Shown here: positions 11,775 through 23,370 of the stretch, piece after piece | Layout: every line of letters begins with the position of its first letter | Numbering within the stretch: position 1 is the stretch's first letter | DNA from: Rhipicephalus microplus | Lineage: Eukaryota; Arthropoda; Arachnida; Ixodida; Ixodidae | DNA length: 64,000 nt | Direction: 5' to 3' | Assembly (NCBI RefSeq): GCF_043290135.1 | Contig: NC_134710.1 | Coordinates: 204,940,692-205,004,691, forward strand | Notes under the pieces: model-generated | What the model was told of the DNA's origin: nothing | The model's database searches: none | What the model saw: only the letters and a program-made list of their open reading frames with translations | Position numbers and translations under genes: made by a program

Positions 11775-13156
11775 ACAATTTCAATTATAGCAATCTAGAG
11801 CTCAAGACATCAAACACTGTCTTTCAATAAATGTTTTAGTACAAACAATATTTTATTAGACCTGCTAAACTATTAGGAACACAGAAATAAGGACTTGTCT
11901 CTTCAAATTAAAACAGCTGATAGCACGCAGGGCGACTCTTTTTGATACAAATTTCAGAAAGATATATGAATTAGGAATTACATACCTCTATCCCTTCGTG
12001 ACCAAACTAGAACTGTTTGCCACCTGTGAGCCAGCCGTCTGTGGGCAGCAGGAGCAGGAAAAAATAATAAATTACTTATACAGTTTAAATGGTATGACTC
12101 GTGATATCGTTATTCTTGAAGGTACATTTGCTTAGAATATTATTATAAAAAATCTCACTGGAGAACACATACACTAAATATATCAAACACTACTCGTTGT
12201 CAAATAGCGCCTCTAAGAATTTGCTTCGAATGACCATGTTTCGCCCGAGAGGTCTAGTTACCCGCTGTTATGCACATCGTAAACAAAAAGATACACATCT
12301 CGTTTTTGCGTCAATATCACCTTTTACCAAGTGCAGTGGACGACAGAAAGGGACCACATTGTTCACGAAAAGTATTTGGACTTCTATTAGAGAATTTTTT
12401 ATTTGTATACCGAATGATACAGGACTACTATTCACAAAAAGCATCAACGCTAGAAACGTTAAACGCTTATTTTTAATCAAAATATGTCAGCCAAACTTGT
12501 GATCACGCAGTTTTAGTAATGACATTTCAGTAATAGCAAGCCATAAGTGCAATTTAGAAGCTTTGTTACTGGTGCCCAAGGATTAATTCTAATTCAAAAA
12601 TTTTAAATATCCACGCAAGCTCCCAAATAAGATGACTATAATGAATGTTGCAAAACAAAAATGAAGCAGCCCGCACAGAATCATGCTCCTGACAACCTGT
12701 ATTCCAGACGTCGTTTATGTAGCCGTTCTCCTGCTTCCTTTCGTCACCTTTACGCTGCTGATTTTCATTACGAGACGATATGCCTTGACCAGTTGCTTCT
12801 AGAAACGTGCCTACTGGCCACTCGAGCAGCTGCTCCGAGTGTGTGTCGCTGCACCAGGGAAGATACGAAAAAGCTCCACCCCTAGGCAACCAATCAATCG
12901 AAGGACTCCTGAACTTTGCTGCTTTCCACCCATACAAGACCCCTGTAATTAGTGAGGATGCTTTACAATGCTATCACAACACGTCGGTTTCTGCTGCAGC
13001 GTCCCTTCAGAAACCTATTCTTCCCTGTGGTTCATGTTCACAACAATACAGGTTTTTTGAAAAATTGTAATGTGAGTTATATTCATATTGAGCACGTATT
13101 TTTCACAAGCAATAGTATGCACCATGTATTCATTGAAAACAACTGTCACCATTACC
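11775..13156. other. No recognisable gene
   Basis: AT-rich. The minus-strand frame at 12566-12937 (123 codons) and the plus-strand frames at 12197-12502 have no known motif. Confidence 0.5.
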
Positions 13157-13170
13157 ACCTTCTGTACTTG

Positions 13171-13407
13171 CCCCGCCGCGGTGGTCTAGTGGCTAAGGTA
13201 CTCGGCTGCTGACCCGCAGGTCGCGGGTTCAAATCCCGGCTGCGGCGGCTGCATTTCCGATGGAGGCAGAAATGTCGTAGGCCCGTGTGCTCAGATTTGG
13301 GTGCACGTTAAAGAACCCCAGGTGGTCAAAATTTCCGGAGCCCTCCACTACGGCGTCTCTCATAATCATATGGTGGTTTTGGGACGTTAAACCCCACAAA
13401 TCAATCA
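13171..13407 (+). mobile_element. Complete tRNA-derived SINE with perfect TSD
   Basis: The head is tRNA-like with an A box (TGGTCTAGTGGCTAAGG) and a B box (GGTTCAAATCC) for RNA polymerase III. The body contains GCTGCATTTCCGATGGAGGC and GTGCACGTTAAAGAACCCCA, and the tail is CCCCACAAATCAATCA. A perfect 14-bp duplication, ACCTTCTGTACTTG, flanks it at 13157-13170 and 13408-13421, as LINE machinery leaves on insertion. It resembles the Ruka-type SINEs of ixodid ticks. The intact duplication suggests a relatively recent insertion. Confidence 0.95.
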
Positions 13408-13421
13408 ACCTTCTGTACTTG

Positions 13422-13806
13422 ATACACAGCGTCCATCGCTGTAACTTTTACATCCATTGAAATGATCTGGTACGGACACTCCTAGTGGGAATTCGCCATC
13501 AGCGTCGTCGTGTTGCTTCGTGAGACATGCAGCTAATCGAAGATCTATAGTGTCTCACAACTTGTGTGAATGTTCCTCTTCAAGCTGAGTCCTTTCTACG
13601 CAATTTAGGGGAGTTAGTAGCGAAAGTTTAAAAAACACAAATAAAAGGGGGCAAAACTTGTTTATTAGAGATGACAACTGTTACTGACATTTCCGTATCG
13701 CCAGCCATGCTCACCAGGGGCAGAAAAACCACGTAAAATGAAAGTGACTTAAATGAACTAATAAATGCGAAGCATTTCTTAGCGAACATCGGTGAATCTG
13801 GACGAG
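13422..13806. other. No gene; flank of the TCTA repeat family
   Basis: Mostly unremarkable. From about 13765 the sequence (GCGAAGCATTTCTTAGCGAAC, then CGGTGAATCTGGACGAGTC) matches the left flank of the tract at 10.8 kb. Confidence 0.5.
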
Positions 13807-13914
<108 letters not shown>

Positions 13915-13969
13915 GCTACCTACGGCTTTTAGCTCTCCTGGCCATTTCAACAATGGTATCGATACCAAT

Positions 13970-15075
13970 ATTGTTTTGGCATAACATCACTGTATGATGA
14001 GCATAAGTGACTAATCATAACATGAAAATCATGACACGTATGTCATGAATGTCATGATTTACATTTCGAGATATTGCTCCTCTTGCGGTGGTTTTCTTCA
14101 ATGATATTTCGCTAAACTCGTATGGTAGGACATGTGATGCGGGTGATGTATGTCATGACTACACACCACGCTCATGGTTCACTAGCGGTCATTTTGCTAG
14201 CTTTACATATACCGAATCTGGCAATGCGGAAAGTGAATGGATGACGAAGGTACATGACTGGTGCAAACAAGATAATCGGATAATCACGAGATGCGTGTGA
14301 TGTAAGAACATGACTACATGACACGCTCATGATTCACTCGTGGCCGTTCCGCTTTTGGTATTGCGTGACGCGAACGGATGATGAAGGTAATTGACAAGTC
14401 CAAACATGATAATCATGACATGCATGTCATGTAAAGTATGAGTACATGCTACGCTCATAGTGCACTCGAGGTCCTTTTGCTAGCTTCACATATGCCGAAC
14501 TTGATTGATATGTGGGGTTTAAAGTCCAAAAACCACCATATGATTATCAGAGACGCTATGCCAAATTTGATGTTACGTGATGTTAATAAATGAGGAAGGT
14601 ATATGACTAGTGCACACATGATAATTGTGACATTCATGTCATGTAAAAACATGAAAACATACCACGCTCATGATGTGCTCATGGCCATTTTGCTAGCTTC
14701 ACAAATACCAAATGTGGTACTACGTGACGTTAATGAACGACGAAGGTATATGACAGATCCAAACATGATAGTCATGACATAAGTGTCATGTAAGAACATT
14801 AAAACATACCACGCTGAAGAAGTGCTCGCGGCTACTTCGTTAGAGTCACATACATCCAATTTAGTTTAACTGGCATGCAAGGACAACGAAGGTAAATAAC
14901 GCGTCCAAACAGGATAATCATGACAAGTGTGTCTTGTAAAACAGGACCACATTCTACGCTCATAGCATGCTCGCGGCCGTTTCGCTAACTCCATATATAT
15001 ACCAAGTTTGGTATCACGTGACGTGAATGGATGAAGGTAAATCACACGTCCTAATATCATATGGAAGTCATGTAC
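13970..15075. repeat. Degenerate tandem array, about 145-bp period
   Basis: A motif ACGCTCATG...GTGCTCGCGGCC recurs at 14168, 14323, 14451, 14664, 14811 and 14956, giving spacings of 155, 128, 213 (with an inserted SINE piece), 147 and 145. Shared parts are TTTTGCTAGCTTCACATAT, GGTATCACGTGACGTGAATG and GTCCAAACATGATAATCATGAC. Most units carry a near-palindrome of the form CATGACATNNATGTCATG (14030-14047, 14414-14431 perfect, 14627-14643, 14773-14790). About seven to eight units. It directly follows the TCTA tract. Confidence 0.85.
14506..14557 (-). mobile_element. Very short SINE 3' fragment inside the array, with TSD
   Basis: The reverse complement carries only the SINE end (TCTCTGATAATCATATGGTGG, CCCCACATATCAATCA). 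It is flanked by ATGCCGAACTTGAT (14492-14505) and ATGCCAAATTTGAT (14558-14571), 12 of 14 identical, so it looks like an extreme 5'-truncated insertion that happened after the array had expanded. Confidence 0.85.
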
Positions 15076-15376
15076 GGCATGATTTATGTCAGCTTCGTAA
15101 CGTCCTGCTGATTTTAAAGGGGCATATCAAACTTCCTCATTCGTGCTTCGCATATCATCTATTTTCAGTTTACGTGGAATCTACCAATTTTTCTATTCTA
15201 CGAACTACTTTTAAAAACCCCGCCAAAGCGTCATTGGAACCAATGCTACCGCACTTTAGTTTATTGAAATAAGTGCAAATCGCAACTCAGCTCTACTAGC
15301 TCAATTTGTGATACCATTCACTGTTTCTCCTATCATATTCATGAGAAATGGCATGAAATACTGAGTAGGTTCCGTT

Positions 15377-15631
15377 TTGCCTTTTGAGTACTATGTCACC
15401 CGTGACTCTCATGTTAAGACACGTGCCCCTCTCTTTGCAGAAGGAATTGTAGCAAGTGTTCTACATCAGGAAGAAGAAAAAGAGGAAGATGAAAGAGTAA
15501 CGCTTGTTGAAGAAGAACCAATAATTTCAGCTAGAGAAGTACTGGTATACATGCCGAAAAGTAAAGTCTGTCACTGCCAAGTGAGGCGTTGTGCTGGAGA
15601 AGATTTACCAGAATTTTATTGGGCCCAGTGA
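15377..15631 (+). pseudogene. Possible C-terminal remnant of a Tigger/pogo-like transposase
   Basis: 84 codons. The middle reads IVASVLHQEEEKEEDERV followed by EEEPIISAREVLVYM: a short helix, an acidic run, then a helix beginning near PI/PV-S-A-RE. That order is what I know from the C-terminal tails of pogo/Tigger-type DDE transposases and CENP-B relatives. No DDE catalytic part is present nearby, so this would be a detached tail. The match is weak and rests on composition as much as motif. Confidence 0.3.
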
Positions 15632-16025
15632 ATCGATGAATCGATTCATAACCATTGTAGTTCCGAGTGCGCTAGTTCAGCGAAAGATTACTACAGCTTT
15701 CAAAATGTGTAAAATAAGCTGAATTCAAATAAGTAAGCATCATAGAAAACAAAAAAAAACGTTTAGACTCTATTTCCACAAAAGAGGTCTTTTCTAGCCT
15801 CCACTAAGAAGTTGCAACATATAGCTTCCTCAGTTCAGCGAACTTTCACTTGGGTGAACCTTTTTCAGAGGTCTCTTGAAGTTTGTTCAGGTGAAATTTC
15901 ACTGTACTTATATCAAAGAAAAAATAGAAAGTTCAGTCGGCTAGCCTAGAGCTGGGCCAAAAATTCAAACGCACGCTGCCTGTTCATCTCTTGAAGACTG
16001 TGATCTTTGCTATGCATCACACCAG
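15632..16025. other. No recognisable gene
   Basis: AT-rich sequence with no clear repeat or coding signal. Confidence 0.5.
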
Positions 16026-16029
16026 AGAT

Positions 16030-16290
16030 CCATTTCAACCGCCATAGTGGTCTAATAGTTCTGGCGTTCGATTACCTTCGGGTGGTGTTCTCACCACCCG
16101 AAGGTGGTGAGAGAGAATCTCGGCCGCGGTGGCCGCATCTTATGAAGGCAAAATGCTATTGGGGCCCGTGTGCTTCGATTAGAGGCACGTCGAAGAGCCC
16201 TAGGAGGTTGAAGCTTCCGCTGTCCTCCATCACGGCGTCTCTCTCTGTCATATCAATGATACGAGATGTAAAACTCTCACAATAATAATA
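16030..16290 (+). mobile_element. Diverged SINE relative with a hairpin in the head
   Basis: The A-box-like TGGTCTAATAGTTCTGGCG is followed by a hairpin and then GAATCTCGGCCGCGGTGGCCGC. The body has GGGGCCCGTGTGCTTCGAT, GCACGTCGAAGAGCCCTAGG and CATCACGGCGTCTCTC. It is clearly related to the other SINEs but belongs to another, older subfamily. Confidence 0.7.
16074..16105. repeat. Perfect 14-bp stem, 4-nt loop hairpin
   Basis: ACCTTCGGGTGGTG, TTCT, then CACCACCCGAAGGT. It sits where a tRNA-like head would have its anticodon region to T-arm approach. Confidence 0.95.
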
Positions 16291-16849
16291 TTGATCTCCT
16301 TTTTGTTATAAAAATGGGTATGGAAAGAACAAACCAGCTATACAAAACATATGCGACTCTTCAACAAATGTTTGCGCGTACAACACTTGTACATATCTTT
16401 AGCCTCATTTCGCAAACTTTTGAGCAAAAAAAATTAGGCCACGTCATTTTTCCTCCAAACGCGTCGCGTAACATGAATTTTCATTGTACGTATAAGGTTT
16501 TCCGAATTATTTATTATTGAGTTACTTGCAACTGTACCTTTATTTTCCCCCACAAACAACGACGTCGACATGGTTATTCAAGCGAAACGAGCTCTGGAAA
16601 GCTACTACGTTAAACCTTGTATACGTGAGAAAACGAGCCCACAGAGTGAGAGACAAATTACGTAAAGAGAAGTAGACATGGAAAAAAAGAAAGTGAAAAG
16701 GGCGAAAAAGCGATCATGGTGAAAAAAAGCAGAATGAGACAGACTAAAAGAGTGCATGAAAAAATTAATAGAGATTAAGACACAAAGAGAAAAAAATGAC
16801 AGCATATCCACTCCTGGAATGTTGAGGAGTGGTGCGAAGTGTCTGTCAG

Positions 16850-17020
16850 TCCATCCGCGCTCCCACTTGTTCGTTCATTCTTGCTTCCGTCAGTCTGTGC
16901 GTCCGTTCGTCTATGCGTCCGTCCACGCGCCCATCCGTGCGTGCGCCTGTGCGTCCGTGCAACTATCCGTGCATTCGTCCCTGCGTTCATCCATGCGTCC
17001 GTCCGTTCATGCGTCAAACA
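16850..17020. repeat. Degenerate CGTCCGT-type minisatellite
   Basis: Short units such as GCGTCCGT, TTCGTCTA and CGTGCGTGC follow each other with many changes. The Val-Arg-Pro-Ser frames on both strands are artefacts of this repeat. Confidence 0.8.
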
Positions 17021-17540
17021 GACAGCCAGACTACGGACGTATGTGGCCAACGGATCATTCAGGGTTTCCCGATAAAACCCTCTGAAGATTCGCCCCACTG
17101 ATAATGATTCACTCCGCGGATATGCTGTGAGGTGGTTACTACATACATGGATACATAGATGTGACGATCGGCCCACGCCTCAAGGACCTTCGCCCCTAAA
17201 AATGAAGGGGTAAAAAGAGAGAAAGAAAGACGAAAAGGGAATATAGATAAAAAGCTAGTTAAGCCGCTTCAAGCTATGATCGCCAAGCGTTTCGCAATCG
17301 AACCCGATCGATACCTAGCAAGTAAGCGTGATCTATAATAACATCCCGTGACCACTTTTTTCATCGGCTTGTGAATGCACGTGTGCATAGTCAAGCTAGG
17401 ACCAACCTAGTGCCGACCAGATCTGCCCAGTCGCAACCTTCCGCAACTGGATGCAAACTGCAAAATTTTGTAAGTGCTAAGCCTTTAGGGGCTTCGATTG
17501 TCGACCATTTATCTGTTTTGGTGGGATTAGCGAGGAATGC
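17021..17540. other. No recognisable gene
   Basis: Contains a short dyad CCTTCGCCCC...GAAGGGG near 17187-17210. Otherwise nothing recognisable. Confidence 0.45.
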
Positions 17541-18075
17541 AGATGGAGAGCGAGAAAGCGAAAGGAAGAAAGAGAAAAGAAGATCAAGAAAGATAATTTC
17601 TTAGCCGGGCGAGATTCAAACTCGCATACTTGTGATTTGAAGGCCAGCGTCTTAATAACTTCAATATCCAAGAACGTGAGAGAAACACGGCGCAGCCTTG
17701 AAAAATATTGCATTAATTTCGTGGGAAAGGAAAGCGAGTACGACAGATGTTAGTGTGAGGGGGGAGGGAGAAGAAGAAAGAGAGCAAGGCTAAGCAGAGC
17801 AGAGAAAGAAGGAGATGGAGAACGACAGAAAGAAGAAAAGACAAGAAAAAAAGTAGAGGAAAATAGTGAATGGAAGGAAGACAGAAAAAAATAAACAAAA
17901 TGAAGGAAGCGGAAAAAATTGAAATAAAAGACAGAAAATACAGAGACAGAGAATAAAAGAGAGAGAGAGAAAAACAAAAATAGAAAAAAAGTCAGACGTA
18001 AAAAAAGAAACAGAGAAAAGGCTACATATAGAAGAAGAAAAAAAGAAAATATCGTCAAAATTTAGAAAAAAGAAA
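17540..18075 (+). repeat. Purine-rich (A/G) tract
   Basis: Most of 17745-18070 consists of A and G (GAAAGAGAG, AAAAAGAAA). The Leu/Phe/Ser-rich frames on the minus strand are products of this composition. Confidence 0.85.
17603..17665 (-). repeat. tRNA-like fragment (SINE head)
   Basis: The reverse complement reads TTGAAGTTATTAAGACGCTGG followed by GCGAGTTTGAATCTCGCCCGGC, a B-box and T-arm-like hairpin. The 5' half is poor, so I take it as a tRNA-derived repeat, not a functional tRNA. Confidence 0.45.
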
Positions 18076-18278
18076 GGAGTCAGTACAGCGCAGTTACCCG
18101 TAAGTTGTGCTGTCTTTTTAACAGTGCACCCGCAGTGTAAGATTCGCTATTATTACAGCGAAAGCTCTTATGAAATCACATCTCGGGTCTCGCGCAACGT
18201 CGTAGTTGTCCGCTGCCGCCGCCGCTGGTGTCCGTAACCACATCGCGCAAACTTAGAAAAACATTTTAGTACCAATGG

Positions 18279-18345
18279 CACAGTGGGGCTCGATCACTAG
18301 ACCGCCGGGTGTCAGCCCTGTATTGTACCACTAAGCCACCCCGGT
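18279..18345 (-). repeat. tRNA-like SINE head
   Basis: The reverse complement begins GGGGTGGCTTAGTGGTACAA (A box) and ends with GATCGAGCCCCACTGTGCC (B-box-like). The flanking sequence toward 18500 looks like the body of a dispersed repeat, so this is another SINE family. It is not a tRNA gene: the stems do not pair properly. Confidence 0.5.
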
Positions 18346-21055
18346 GCTTCGGAACTATCCGCAAACTTGCATTAGGCATGCGTGATGTCAGGAAAGCAAT
18401 TGCGTTATTACGACTTATAAAGCGTTTTAAAACAGCGAAAGAACAAGCAGTCGTCGCACAATGCAATTAGCGTAACGAGTGGGTTGTCCAATGCCCCAAC
18501 CCATCGCAAAAGCTTGTTCTTGTTCACCTATTAATTTTGGCGCATGCCCACTTCAGGCATAACTCCCCATCGTCGTCAGCCACTGCATGAACAATTGGCA
18601 CAAAATTCTTCGCAGTAGTATAGCGCATACCACGCTCCTTACCAGAATGACGAAAAATCGCACACCGAATACCGGCCTACTGCACAAAAACTTTCATCAT
18701 TAATCCCGTATAGTGGGCATCAAGCAAGTGTGGTTGCAGCATTTACCCGATGAGTGTTCAGAAAAGGCTCTGAAAGGCCGCCCGTCTAGCTGTCGATGTG
18801 ACTGTGCTGCGCCTTACGGGCAGGTCTGGCGTTTTTTATTTTCTTTTTATATGTATCTATTAAGAGTAAAAACTCTTAATTTCGCACTGGAGGAGGACCG
18901 TGAAAATTTTCGAATTAAGCTGAGTTCAAGTTAGTGGGCAGGCCCTGAAGGGTACAAGCATTGTGCCACAGTGTACGGGCAGAAGTAAAATAGCCATGTC
19001 TGCAGTCGTTATTGCGAACAAATTGCTAATAGATATTTATGGCACTTAATTTTGTTGTTTGAGTTGTTGGAGCTTTTAACAGTAAACAGAATTAATTCTT
19101 TTGTGAATGATACGCCAGAAACAAACACCGTGATGCATTTATGGAAGCAGTGAGCTTCCTGCTGACATCCACACTCTTAATCTGGTTCCACATATGCTCC
19201 AGCTCGTAAGCGGAACATTTCTGCAAAAAAGTTTCATTTAGTTAGGTGGAGACGCGTCCCAGATAACGCTTTGAGTATGAGTAACAGTGTTCCACTCATT
19301 GGTCACTAGGTTGTGTACGTTGCAGCGTTCCACTTATTCAGTACCAAGGGAATTCATGCATCATAGGTAATATATGCACACCATGATTAGCGAACCCGTA
19401 TTTCTGGCATAAGTAAACAGGTATGATACTTATATGAGGCAAGTAAGCATTCAATTTTCTCATATATTTGCTGCGTATCTGAACGGACGAATTGCGGGTC
19501 ATTTCTGAGCAAAATATGACAACATGAAAAAAAAACTGTTTTACTGACTTGCTGTGCAGGTATGTCATCGTGGAACACGCCGGTAATTATGCTCCGTCAA
19601 AACATGCCTGTACATCTTTTTAACATATTTTACTGAATATTAACAACTCAGTAACTCAGTTCAGGTATACAACAAAATATACAAGAAATTTAATGTTGAG
19701 TTGTCCTTCTTAGTTTGTCATATTGGCTAGTTATGGCAAATATCGGTTATGTTAACCATAGGAGGTATACAAGCATGCGTCGAAATAACCAAAAAGTAAA
19801 CCATTCATATATTCATTGAATTTGAAATGGTAACTTCGATTATTTAGGGAAATCTGGAAACAGCCGTACTGTCAGACAGAGCCAAATAGCACCAATCAAT
19901 AACCTGCAAAATTGTGAGTATGACCATAGTAAAGCTACAGCAGTTGCATGTGCCTGTTCGTGCTTATAATTTGGTTCAGATGCATACCCACATTATCCTA
20001 CATCATACAAAACCTCAACCCCACAATGCAAGTGTGAAGATACAACTGCTACAGCTGTTGCTATTGCTTTGGGTGTGCCTGATCTGAAGACAAATTGCTA
20101 CTAAAATAAAAACAATAATGCTCAGAAAGCCGCCTGCCATTTTGGCTGGTAGTAAAACAAAGAAGAAAAATATTTTCAACAATTTATTTCACAGAAGACT
20201 TCCTCGCACATGGTTACGTGAAAACAAGTACAGTGTATATAGATAATACAAGGGCATCCCAAAGAACACACAGCATAAGCTACAGTGCATAGCAATACGA
20301 TATGAAATTTGTGTACAAACAACATCAATACATAAAGAATAAACTGAACATCCTCAATAAGTAACAAGTAAAACAGGTATTAACACGCAGTATTAGGTTT
20401 GATCAGTTAATAATCTCGCACACAGACAAAGTGTCAATTTCTAACTCAGAAAAACGTGTGCAAGAAAAAGAAATTGTCGCTTGACGTAAGCTGTTCGTCA
20501 AGATGATACTAATGGTACCGTTGTTACATTAGTGTTCCACCTGGATGTTATCATTTGACATACTTAGCAAGACTACGGCATTAGTGTCGCGAAACGTCAG
20601 TGCTTACGTAGCTACCTGACATGTGGAGCTCATTGTAGTAGTAGTTGGTTCTGTTGTCGGAACTTAGGTCGAGAACTGTGTTCCTATGGGGTTCACTTGG
20701 CCGTTTAATGAGCCTTCGCTACAGGCTTTTGACGCCGGAAGACTTTTTTTTCCATTGGTGACATCAACATCTGGCAATTCTGGACAGCATTCTATATCTT
20801 CAAAATGAAAAAAACGTTACAACAATTATGTGTTAAAACAGCAAAGCAAGAATAACTTTAACTTTGTATAATTTATTTCATTCTAAAATGCGCTAACTCA
20901 TTCAAGCTTGTGAGGGAGTGTTTAAAACAATTGAATTACCTTTGTGGCAGTTTTGGTGCCTTTGCAGCTCCAATTAGCTGGAACGTATTATAACACATAA
21001 TATATGTTTAAATACACATGCAGATTAAAACATTTTGTACCCCCACCTACACGCG
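18346..21055. other. No recognisable gene
   Basis: The first 600 bases (to about 18930) look like repeat sequence of moderate GC. The rest is AT-rich and featureless to me. No frame exceeds 80 codons. Confidence 0.45.
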
Positions 21056-21092
<37 letters not shown>

Positions 21093-21182
21093 CCCAAACC
21101 AGCCCCACCCCCACCCACGCGCACACACACGAGCGCAGACACACACGCGCACACACATGCATGTACACGCAGACACATGCAC
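21056..21182. repeat. (CA)n microsatellite and CA-rich extension
   Basis: About 30 pure CA bases (21060-21090), then imperfect CACACG/CACACA sequence to 21182. Confidence 0.9.
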
Positions 21183-22406
21183 TGAAATTGACGTAAATCT
21201 ATACAATATTCTCGAAGTAAAAAATAAAATGGGAACCACGCCATTCCCCTTACTTTAGAAAAATCAATGTGGGACTTTTTCGACGTGCGTGGAGAAACGG
21301 ACGGTAAAGTTTCTTTTTTCAAAAGTAAGATCACGCTGCGGGCCATTATCGAGGTGTTCATTAACAAGCGAGTCGCCAGTTTTGAAGCCAGTCACTAGAA
21401 AAAAATGATAACTCTAGTCGGTACCATCACTGCTTGTTCATTATTACGTTAACAGCACAGAAGCAGCACATATTCGCGTAAGAATGCTCAGTACTTCACA
21501 TATATAATCTAATGGTGTCGAAAGTGGCTGAATATAAAAGTGATTTAGTGATAAATTAGTGTGAATGTTTTTGAAGAATTTACATTGCACGACACGGCAC
21601 TGCGCACAACAAAGACACCCCGCAACGCACCAAATACCACATTGAACACCACCCTGTTGTCAAACACGTTAAAATACAGAAACATAAAGTGACCCCACTT
21701 TGAACACCACCCTCTTGTCACAGACGTTCAAATACAAAACCATAAGGTGACTTCGCATGGTGCAGACTGCAAACTAGTTCATCGTAAACTGAAAAGGCTG
21801 TCGAAGCGAACCAGTCGTGTAAACAACGCTTCTGAAAGGTCATCGCTAATTGTCCTAACACACTCACGTGGGCCATTCGAGCAAGCGAGCGTTATTATTC
21901 CTATAAAAGTCAGTATTTTACAAAACAAACTTCAGTGCACCAAGTCTATAGTCAAACACGTGAAACTGGTACAGTGCCATTTTGTTGCGAGCATTTATTC
22001 ATGTCTATGATTTCTTGGCAGAATTTACATAACAGCTATACCAGGCACACTAACTACGCTGCTGACAGACGCTTACGTATTCATCTTGCTAGTTTATGCA
22101 CTTCCAAACTCTCTTCGTTTGGTTGCGGTCACATAAGCATTCAAGCTACAGAACAAAGACAGAACTCAGAGCAAGCAATAAAAATGGCGCAAGGACTGCC
22201 TCCACCGTACCGCTATTGCAAAAGCAGTATAAATGCTCGTCACTCACGTCTGGTAAGCGACCGCAGAACCAATAGTCCAAGACTTTAAAAGCAAACTTGT
22301 TAACGATGGTTCTGCAGCATCCAGAACCATCTAGAAACACGAACGAAGCTTCGGAAAAGCACGCACGTTCACAAGCAAATGAAATGGCGCACACTGCCTG
22401 TAAGTC
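21183..22406. other. No recognisable gene
   Basis: Contains an imperfect direct repeat (CCCTCTTGTCA-like, TTAAAATACAGAAACATAAAGTGAC and TTCAAATACAAAACCATAAGGTGAC, near 21655-21752). The plus-strand frame at 21935-22288 (117 codons) is unrecognised. Confidence 0.45.
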
Positions 22407-22418
22407 TATGCCGCACTT

Positions 22419-22658
22419 GTATGCCCCGCCAAGGTGGTCTAGTGGCTAAGGTACTCGGCTGCTGACCCGCTGGTCGCGGGATCAATTCTCGGCTGCGGCG
22501 GCTGCATTTCCGAAGGAGGCGGAAATGTAGGCCCGTGGGCTCAGATTTGGGTGCACGTTAAAGAACCCCAGGTGGTCGAAATTTCCGGAGGCCTCCACTA
22601 CGGCGTCTCTCATAATCATATGGTGGTTTTGGGACGTTAAACTCCACATATCAATCAA
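22419..22658 (+). mobile_element. Complete tRNA-derived SINE with TSD
   Basis: Same SINE family: A box TGGTCTAGTGGCTAAGG, a B box altered to GATCAATTCTC, a body with GTGCACGTTAAAGAACCCCA, and a tail CCACATATCAATCA. TATGCCGCACTT is present on both sides (22407-22418 and 22659-22670). The damaged B box means it is probably not transcribed well now. Confidence 0.93.
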
Positions 22659-23330
22659 TATGCCGCACTTATCAACTCCGTAACCATCGCAACGCTCGCC
22701 AGTGAAGAGAGGGTTGGTGCGAGTGCACGGACGTGCTTCCTTCTGCTTGCAGTAAGAGCCACTGCTGAGAGACGTGGAAGTGCTGCAGTCGTTATTTCAC
22801 GAAAGCTAGCCCCGCGTTGAGCATGCTTTCTTCCGGTACACATTTCGAAATCAAAGAACAGATTCATGGGAAGAACCTCCTCCCCGACGCGCCCAAGCTG
22901 TATCCTCAGAGAATCTATTTCTCTTTCGCTCTAAATAGCCTTGTCCTGAAAATTCACGTTTTCGATCTTTTATTACAGCGTTTTTCTTTTCTTTTCGTTT
23001 TCTTTTTCATCTTGTATGTGCTGTACTTATTGTATACTTATGTATTCATTACTTTTTTGGCTTGAACGGTGAAAATAATTGTGTTTATTGTTTTGTATTT
23101 ATTATGAATTTATTTTTACTTTAATCGCATGACATATGAAGTATGAATTTGTGGTGTTTTCTTCTCCTTTGTCTGGTACATGCGTTATTATGAAATAATT
23201 CCCTATGTCGCTCCATGTGTTCACTATGAGTGTATGAAACACTCACCCCAAACAATCTTTATGCCACTTCTTCTTTCGGCTATGTCCCCATGTACCTGCC
23301 CACCTGCTTGGACCTAAAGGTTGCAGTATG

Positions 23331-23370
23331 TAATAAATAAATAAATAAACAAATAAATAAATAAATAAAA
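23331..23370. repeat. (AAAT)n microsatellite
   Basis: AATAAATAAATAAACAAATAA-type tetranucleotide repeat of about 38 bases. Confidence 0.9.

Noticed and set aside
12566..12937. 123-codon minus-strand gene
   Set aside because: No recognised domain, odd composition and no splice or promoter support.
13171..13245. tRNA genes at the heads of the repeated elements
   Set aside because: The same body and ATCA tail follow each time, so these are SINE heads.
13970..15075. A CRISPR array
   Set aside because: Units of about 145 bp with diverged copies and no constant short repeat or unique spacers; the genome is also eukaryotic.
16755..17176. Val-Arg-Pro-Ser-rich frames on both strands
   Set aside because: Produced by a degenerate CGTCCGT minisatellite that is open in several frames at once.
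17713..18058. Leu/Phe/Ser-rich membrane-like proteins on the minus strand
   Set aside because: Explained by the purine-rich tract; no start context or homology.
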